Assembly: GCA_937951995.1 (NCBI GenBank)
Contig: CALGAG010000205.1
Span: 1-11,477, forward strand
Direction: 5' to 3'
Length of the DNA stretch: 11,477 bases
Source of the DNA: an uncultured Bacillota bacterium
Lineage (GTDB): Bacteria; Bacillota; Clostridia; Tissierellales; Tissierellaceae
The position numbers and the translations under genes were made by a program. This document shows, piece after piece, positions 7,546 to 11,477 of the stretch (the stretch's first letter is position 1; each line of letters starts with the position of its first letter). The notes below the pieces were generated by a model that saw nothing but the letters and a program-made list of their open reading frames with translations, made no database searches and was not told the origin of the DNA.

Positions 7546-7558
7546 CCGCAGGGATGAG
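7541..7558 (-). other. Hairpin overlapping the 5' strand of riboswitch stem P1
   Basis: On the minus strand CTCATCC and GGGTGAG form a seven-base-pair hairpin (one G-U) with loop CTGC, immediately before the aptamer. Its 3' arm uses the first five bases of the P1 5' strand, so it and P1 cannot form together. It may be a competing fold that tunes the switch, but no experiment or alignment supports that here. Confidence 0.45.
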
Positions 7559-7586
7559 GATTTTTATTTAGTTGCTATTGTTGAAG

Positions 7587-7616
7587 ATATTAACACACAT
7601 CAAATACATGTGTCAA
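7587..7616 (-). promoter_or_regulatory. Promoter of the lysine riboswitch-lysA operon
   Basis: The minus strand has a perfect -35 box TTGACA (7616-7611) and a -10 box TAATAT (7592-7587) separated by 18 bases. This predicts a transcript start near 7580, about 35 bases before the aptamer. The -35 box lies inside the last codons of galE. A six-base inverted repeat (ACACAT, 7595-7600; ATGTGT, 7608-7613) occupies the spacer and touches the -35 box. Confidence 0.72.
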
Positions 7617-8604
7617 TAGCAAGTTTTCTTTTTTCATGATTCCAGGAGTCCCTCACCATGTCACCAAGACTCAACTCAGCTCTCCATCCCAGGTCATCAA
7701 GGGCCTTGGACGGGTCGGCACAGGAAACACCAACATCACCTTTTCGCCTAGCAACAATCTCATAGGAGACCCTTACACCGTTGACTTCCTGGAAGGTATT
7801 GACCATACCCAGGACTGAAGTGCCCTTGCCAGTCCCCAGGTTATATGTGTTTATCCCGCTTTTTTGCCTTTCCAGTGCCAGAATATGTCCCCTGGCAACA
7901 TCCATAACATGTATGTAGTCCCTGATGGCAGTTCCATCCGGAGTGTCGTAGTCATCTCCGTATATGTACATCTTTCCGTCGCCAGCGGCCCTGATTATGT
8001 GCGACATCAGGTTTCCTCCATCAGGGCCTGCGTCCTCACCCAGGTTCCCTGTCGGATGGGCTCCAGCAACGTTGAAGTACCTGAGGATTGTCATATCCGG
8101 TCTCCCATGGACCCTGTGGGTTTCCTTTAGGAGTTCTTCACACAGAACCTTTGTGCTTCCATAAGGGTTAAGGGCCTCACCCATTTCTGCATCCTCCCTT
8201 ACAGGAGCCTTTGCAGATCCATAGACCGCAGCTGAGGAGCTGAAGATAAACTTTCTTATATTGTGTTCAAGGCATTTTGATATTAGCCTCTCCGTTCCAA
8301 CAACATTGTTGAGATGGTATCTTTCCGGGCTTTCAATGGACTCCTTCACTGACTTAAGGGCAGCAAAATGAACCACTCCTTCAATCCCGAAAGTGGATAG
8401 GGCTTTGTCTAGAATTTTATCATCCAAAACATCCCCTTGGATAAACCGAGTATTATTCTGGGTCATACTGTTTATCCTATCAAGTGTTTCAATCTTTGAG
8501 TTCGAAAGATTATCCAAGACAAGAACCTGGTGTCCCCCTTGGAGAAGCATATGAACTGTGTGGCTTCCTATAAAACCCAATCCCCCTGTAACAAGAACCT
8601 TCAC
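7600..8604 (-). CDS. galE: UDP-glucose 4-epimerase GalE
   Basis: NAD-dependent short-chain dehydrogenase/reductase of the extended type that interconverts UDP-glucose and UDP-galactose for galactose use and surface-polysaccharide precursors. The Rossmann loop TGGLGFIGSH (6-15) binds NAD. The catalytic set is Ser123/124 in FSSSAAVYG, Tyr148 and Lys152 in PYGSTK. Length is 334 residues, typical. The GTG at 8604 is chosen because the protein then begins MKVLVTGG and GGAGGT lies nine bases before it. An upstream ATG at 8631 would precede that ribosome binding site. The residue matching the E. coli gatekeeper Tyr299 is Ser294 (RRKGDVGVSCAD), so UDP-GlcNAc/GalNAc may also be accepted. It starts 31 bases after the M50 protease gene. 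No clear terminator follows, so readthrough into the lysine leader is possible. Confidence 0.95.
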   Translation of the reverse strand: MKVLVTGGLGFIGSHTVHMLLQGGHQVLVLDNLSNSKIETLDRINSMTQNNTRFIQGDVLDDKILDKALSTFGIEGVVHFAALKSVKESIESPERYHLNNVVGTERLISKCLEHNIRKFIFSSSAAVYGSAKAPVREDAEMGEALNPYGSTKVLCEELLKETHRVHGRPDMTILRYFNVAGAHPTGNLGEDAGPDGGNLMSHIIRAAGDGKMYIYGDDYDTPDGTAIRDYIHVMDVARGHILALERQKSGINTYNLGTGKGTSVLGMVNTFQEVNGVRVSYEIVARRKGDVGVSCADPSKALDDLGWRAELSLGDMVRDSWNHEKRKLAIDTCI

Positions 8605-8635
8605 TCCATGACCACCTCCGATATATACCATTATA

Positions 8636-9766
8636 TCACTTGATATTGTTAAGCTGCATATAGATTCTAAGATGGTTCATAATATCGGTTCTTGAGACAA
8701 TTCCCACCAGCCTACCCTCCTCCATAACCAAGACCCTACCGATATGGTTGTTGAATATCTTGCTTATGACATTGGATACGGTTTCATCGGGAGATACCAC
8801 AATACCTTCACCAAGCTCAGTGACAATGGCTCCAAGACTTGTGACTCCCCACTCATCCTTGGGGATCCTTTTTACATTGTCAATTGTAATAAGTCCCAGG
8901 ACGCCGTCCTCATCCTCAATTGGAAAAACGTTGTACTTGTACCTGAAGAAGTATTCATCCACAGCATCCCTTACTGATACTGTCCTGTCTATTGAGATCA
9001 CATCCCTTGTCATAAACTCGCCAACCATGGTCCTGCTGAATATATCGGACACGATTGTGTTCTGGTAGCTTGATTGGGAGGCCTGGACCACAAAATATCC
9101 TATGAACAGGATCCATAATCCGTTGATGAGATTACCGTAAAACATGTTTGTAAGACCAATGAACATAAGGAAATAACCAAACCACTGGCCGATCGTAGAG
9201 GAAATTCTTGTGGCCCTGTGCAGATTCCCCGTGAAATGCCATATGGCAGCCCGAAGGACCCTCCCTCCATCCAGGGGAAAGGCTGGAAACATGTTAAAGA
9301 GTGCCAGAATAAGGTTGATGGATGACAGGTAATAAAAAACAACAGCAAAATACTCTGGAAGGCTTGCATATTGAGACATAAGCCCCAATGCTCTGAAAAG
9401 GACTACAAGAAAAAGGCTCATCATAGGCCCTGCTATTGCAACAAGAAACTCCTTTCTTGGGCTGTCCGGCTCTTTTTCAAGGTCTGCAATCCCACCAAAA
9501 ATAAAGAGGGTGATCCTTTTTACCCCCACACCCAGCCTGTTTGCCACAAGTGAATGGGACAGCTCATGGGCAATTATTGAAAAGAGCATAAGTATGGCAA
9601 CAGAGGCCCCAAGTATCCAGTAGATATCCTGACCCCAATCTGGATACCTTACTGGAAAGAATCCCGTGGCCAGTGTTGTGGATATAAGCAGGAAGGCAGC
9701 AAGCCAGCTGATGTTAATTTCAATCCTGATTCCTTTTATTGTACCGATTAGGAAAGACCCCTTCAT
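8636..9766 (-). CDS. M50 site-2-type zinc metalloprotease with two CBS domains
   Basis: Intramembrane metalloprotease of the SpoIVFB-like M50B group. These enzymes cut membrane-bound substrates such as anti-sigma factors or pro-proteins within the bilayer. The zinc motif HELSH is at 67-71 in a membrane span, and the second motif NMFPAFPLDGGR (158-169) supplies the third zinc ligand Asp. About five or six hydrophobic spans occupy residues 15-230. Two CBS domains follow (about 245-300 and 308-366), a fusion known to sense adenine nucleotides in related proteases. Length is 376 residues. The ATG at 9766 is preferred over 9775, because the upper ATG abuts GGGAG directly while the inner one has a nine-base spacing. 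It sits between nnrE (53-base gap) and galE (31-base gap), probably in one operon. Its substrate is unknown, and no sigma factor gene is nearby. Confidence 0.93.
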   Translation of the reverse strand: MKGSFLIGTIKGIRIEINISWLAAFLLISTTLATGFFPVRYPDWGQDIYWILGASVAILMLFSIIAHELSHSLVANRLGVGVKRITLFIFGGIADLEKEPDSPRKEFLVAIAGPMMSLFLVVLFRALGLMSQYASLPEYFAVVFYYLSSINLILALFNMFPAFPLDGGRVLRAAIWHFTGNLHRATRISSTIGQWFGYFLMFIGLTNMFYGNLINGLWILFIGYFVVQASQSSYQNTIVSDIFSRTMVGEFMTRDVISIDRTVSVRDAVDEYFFRYKYNVFPIEDEDGVLGLITIDNVKRIPKDEWGVTSLGAIVTELGEGIVVSPDETVSNVISKIFNNHIGRVLVMEEGRLVGIVSRTDIMNHLRIYMQLNNIK

Positions 9767-9819
9767 AACAATCATCTCCCGGGTTCAAGGACAAATCTCC
9801 ATCCATGGTATTTATACCC

Positions 9820-10452
9820 TTATATCATTTCCGGTATACCTATGTCCTCAACAATAACTTCTCCTGCATACTCTTTCCCCTCTGCCAAACCTTTTTTCAT
9901 CCTATGAAAAGTCACAGTCTTATCTGCTCTCACAGCTGTTCCCATGGGCTGGCCGGTATCACCATTTAGTCCAGATGGTATGTCCACTGCCAAAATTGGC
10001 TTTTGACCACTGTTTATTATCTCAATGACCTTTCTGTAAAGCCCTGTAACATCCCTTGAAATTCCTATTCCAAATATTGCATCAACAATCAGGCCCGAGC
10101 CCTGGATGGTTTTTCTAAGGTCCTCCAACATATTGCCCTCAGTGATTCCTTTGATTTCTACTCCCAGGTTCTTAAGTATTCTGTAGTTGGTCCTAAAGTC
10201 CTCAGTTCCTCTTTCAGGGTCTCCTATCAGATATACCACCACATCCTTCCCACAGAGATGCAAATGTCTGGCTACGGCAAGGCCATCACCTCCGTTGTTG
10301 CCGACTCCACATACAATGACAATCTTTTCAGTATTTGGATCGATGTTCTTGACCACCTTAAGTGCGGCATTTTCCATTAAAATGATACCCGGTATCCCAA
10401 TCTCCTGTATTGCATACCTGTCCATTTCCTTCATTTCCCTGCAGCTTATCAT
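9820..10452 (-). CDS. nnrE: NAD(P)H-hydrate epimerase, stand-alone YjeF N-terminal domain
   Basis: Metabolite-repair enzyme that epimerises R-NAD(P)HX to the S form, so that a separate ATP/ADP-dependent dehydratase (NnrD) can restore NAD(P)H. Visible motifs are the Rossmann-like segment VCGVGNNGGDGLAVARHL (47-64), VDAIFGIG (123-130) with Asp124, and VDIPSGLNGDTG (156-167), which carries cation-site and catalytic residues. Many bacteria fuse this domain to NnrD in a protein of about 500 residues. Here the ORF ends at 210, the natural end of the N-terminal domain, and no kinase-like domain follows, so NnrD must be encoded elsewhere. The ATG has GGGAGGG six bases before it. It is the first gene of a likely operon with the M50 protease and galE, and is divergent from the pirin gene. 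Confidence 0.92.
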   Translation of the reverse strand: MISCREMKEMDRYAIQEIGIPGIILMENAALKVVKNIDPNTEKIVIVCGVGNNGGDGLAVARHLHLCGKDVVVYLIGDPERGTEDFRTNYRILKNLGVEIKGITEGNMLEDLRKTIQGSGLIVDAIFGIGISRDVTGLYRKVIEIINSGQKPILAVDIPSGLNGDTGQPMGTAVRADKTVTFHRMKKGLAEGKEYAGEVIVEDIGIPEMI

Positions 10453-10487
10453 TTGATTCCCTCCCTTGTCACTACAATTCCTACTTG

Positions 10488-10498
10488 CTATTTACCCA
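10488..10498 (+). promoter_or_regulatory. Isolated copy of an 11-base putative operator half-site
   Basis: CTATTTACCCA is the exact inverted complement of the motif at 10566-10576 and matches 10 of 11 bases of the one at 10547-10557. It lies 36 bases before the nnrE start codon on the minus-strand side, so it could affect nnrE or allow looping with the dyad near the pirin promoter. The regulator is unknown. Confidence 0.5.
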
Positions 10499-10515
10499 TT
10501 TTGTCCATTCATTTG

Positions 10516-10546
10516 TTGGGAATGTCTGTTTAAATTTCAATATAAT
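10516..10546 (+). promoter_or_regulatory. Candidate promoter of the pirin gene
   Basis: A perfect -10 box TATAAT lies at 10541-10546. The best -35 is TTGGGA (10516-10521, four of six matches), at a long 19-base spacing. Transcription should start near 10553, about 55 bases before the pirin start codon. The weak -35 and long spacer suggest either a modest promoter or one helped by an activator. Confidence 0.55.
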
Positions 10547-10576
10547 CTATTTAACCAGTATTCCTTGGGTAAATAG
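10547..10576 (+). promoter_or_regulatory. Inverted-repeat operator candidate overlapping the pirin transcript start
   Basis: Half-sites CTATTTAACCA (10547-10557) and TGGGTAAATAG (10566-10576) form an inverted repeat with ten of eleven matches and an eight-base spacer. It begins at the base after the predicted pirin -10 box, the classic position for a dimeric repressor. The same bases could form a hairpin in the 5' leader RNA, so a role in RNA is an alternative. I do not recognise the motif as that of a named regulator. Confidence 0.6.
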
Positions 10577-10608
10577 TATGCATCAGATTATTGTTAGGAG
10601 GATATGCT

Positions 10609-11477
10609 ATGGCTTCATTAAGACCCATCGAGGAAATTTACAGTATTGAAAAGGAGCATTGGGTAGGTAGTGGCTTTAGGGTTAGAAACTATTTCCCTGA
10701 GGGCAGAAACCTTCTGGAGAGGTTCTCTCCCTTTGCCCTACTAGACTACAATGCCACCTTTGAATTTCCACCATCAGCTAGTCCCAGAGGTATAGGCCCA
10801 CATCCCCACAGGGGTATTGAAACCATCACACTTGCATTCGAAGGATCAGTTGAACACCATGATAACCAGGGCAACCACGGTATCATCCATCCCGGAGATG
10901 TACAGTGGATGACTGCAGGCAAGGGTATTATGCACAAGGAATACCACGAGAAAAACTTTCAGTTACAGGGAGGTAGCTTCCACATGGTCCAGCTATGGAC
11001 CAGTCTGCCCATGAGGGATAAGTATACAGATCCCAGGTACCAGGAGATACTTAAGGATGACATGGGAAGGGTTGATCTTGCAGAAGGAGCTGGAAATGTC
11101 ACAGTGATTTCAGGCAGCTTCAGGGATACCAGAGGACCTGCCAAGACCTTTTCACCCATCAACATGTATATTGTAAGCCTCAACCGGGGTGGCAGGCTTG
11201 CCTTAAATGAACCAGACACCTACAACACAGGGATTCTTATGATCTCAGGTAGTGCAACTGTAAATGATGAAAACTGCAGTCACAAGGATTTCGTACTTTT
11301 TGAAAATGCCAAGGGGTCCATTGAAATAGTCTCTGACAAGGAGTCCGCTAAGCTTCTTGTTCTATCCGGTGAACCACTTAATGAGCCAGCATTGGCAGCT
11401 GGTCCCTTTGTGATGAACACCAAGGAGGAGCTGCGACAAGCGGCACAGGACTATAGGGATGGTAAATTCGGCACAGA
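10609..11477 (+). CDS. Pirin family protein (3' end outside window)
   Basis: Bicupin of the pirin family. Members are metal-binding proteins, and some act as quercetin dioxygenases or modulate enzymes and transcription. The first cupin holds the metal site: His65 and His67 in PHPHRGIETIT, then His109 and Glu111 in QWMTAGKGIMHKE, where most relatives read HSE. The second, degenerate cupin follows from about residue 180. The last visible part, GPFVMNTKEELRQA...DGKFG, is the usual C-terminal signature. The 289 codons present are therefore nearly the whole protein, with perhaps a few residues lost at the window edge. The ATG at 10609 has AGGAGG (10596-10601) seven bases before it. An ATG at 10604 is out of frame and stops after five codons. 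The gene is divergent from nnrE, with a shared 156-base regulatory region. Its cellular role cannot be read from the sequence. Confidence 0.94.
   Translation, partial: MASLRPIEEIYSIEKEHWVGSGFRVRNYFPEGRNLLERFSPFALLDYNATFEFPPSASPRGIGPHPHRGIETITLAFEGSVEHHDNQGNHGIIHPGDVQWMTAGKGIMHKEYHEKNFQLQGGSFHMVQLWTSLPMRDKYTDPRYQEILKDDMGRVDLAEGAGNVTVISGSFRDTRGPAKTFSPINMYIVSLNRGGRLALNEPDTYNTGILMISGSATVNDENCSHKDFVLFENAKGSIEIVSDKESAKLLVLSGEPLNEPALAAGPFVMNTKEELRQAAQDYRDGKFGT

Noticed and set aside
9100..9369. An 89-codon open frame on the minus strand, same strand as the M50 protease gene but in another frame
   Set aside because: It lies wholly within the protease coding region, whose NMFPAFPLDGGR motif is intact in its own frame, so it is not evidence of a frameshift.
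10746..11219. Minus-strand open frames at 10746-10937 and 10959-11219
   Set aside because: Both are antisense to the pirin gene, which is open through the window edge with intact metal ligands.

Overview
The window reads as chromosomal DNA of a low-to-mid-GC member of the Bacillota, most likely a clostridial or Tissierellia-type anaerobe. The reasons are strong GGAGG-type ribosome binding sites before nearly every gene, TTG and GTG starts, hairpin-plus-U-tract terminators, a lysine riboswitch on lysA, a diaminopimelate (DAP) route to lysine, and a lipoprotein ribose-binding protein. Species cannot be fixed from the sequence alone. Nothing looks like a phage, insertion sequence or CRISPR array, and gene packing is dense.

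Layout. (1) Positions 1-2698, plus strand: the end of a ribose ABC importer operon, with the C-terminal half of the ATPase rbsA (cut by the window edge), the permease rbsC and the binding lipoprotein rbsB. A hairpin lies between rbsC and rbsB, and a shared terminator follows rbsB. (2) Positions 7616 down to 2742, minus strand: a lysine unit. A promoter overlapping the end of galE drives a lysine riboswitch with its own terminator, then lysA, dapF and a Na+/amino acid symporter of the DAACS (GltPh/SLC1-like) family. A strong terminator follows the symporter. Beyond it, with very little promoter room, lies an M19 membrane-dipeptidase-type peptidase that converges on rbsB. (3) Positions 10452 down to 7600, minus strand: nnrE (NAD(P)H-hydrate epimerase, stand-alone), an M50 site-2-type metalloprotease with two CBS domains, and galE, probably one operon. 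(4) Position 10609 to the right edge, plus strand: a pirin-family cupin, nearly complete, divergent from nnrE.

How the genes fit together. LysA and DapF are the last two steps of DAP-lysine synthesis, and the riboswitch should switch the unit off when lysine is abundant. The symporter 29 bases behind dapF shares this control. It lacks the arginine that acidic-amino-acid members use to hold the side-chain carboxylate, so a lysine- or DAP-related or neutral substrate is a reasonable hypothesis. This is the most interesting protein-level observation.

The most interesting DNA-level observation is a set of three copies of an 11-base motif (CTATTTAMCCA) in the 156-base nnrE/pirin intergenic region. 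Two of them form an inverted repeat placed just downstream of the predicted pirin -10 box, where a repressor would sit. No clearly new multi-gene defence or mobile system is visible.
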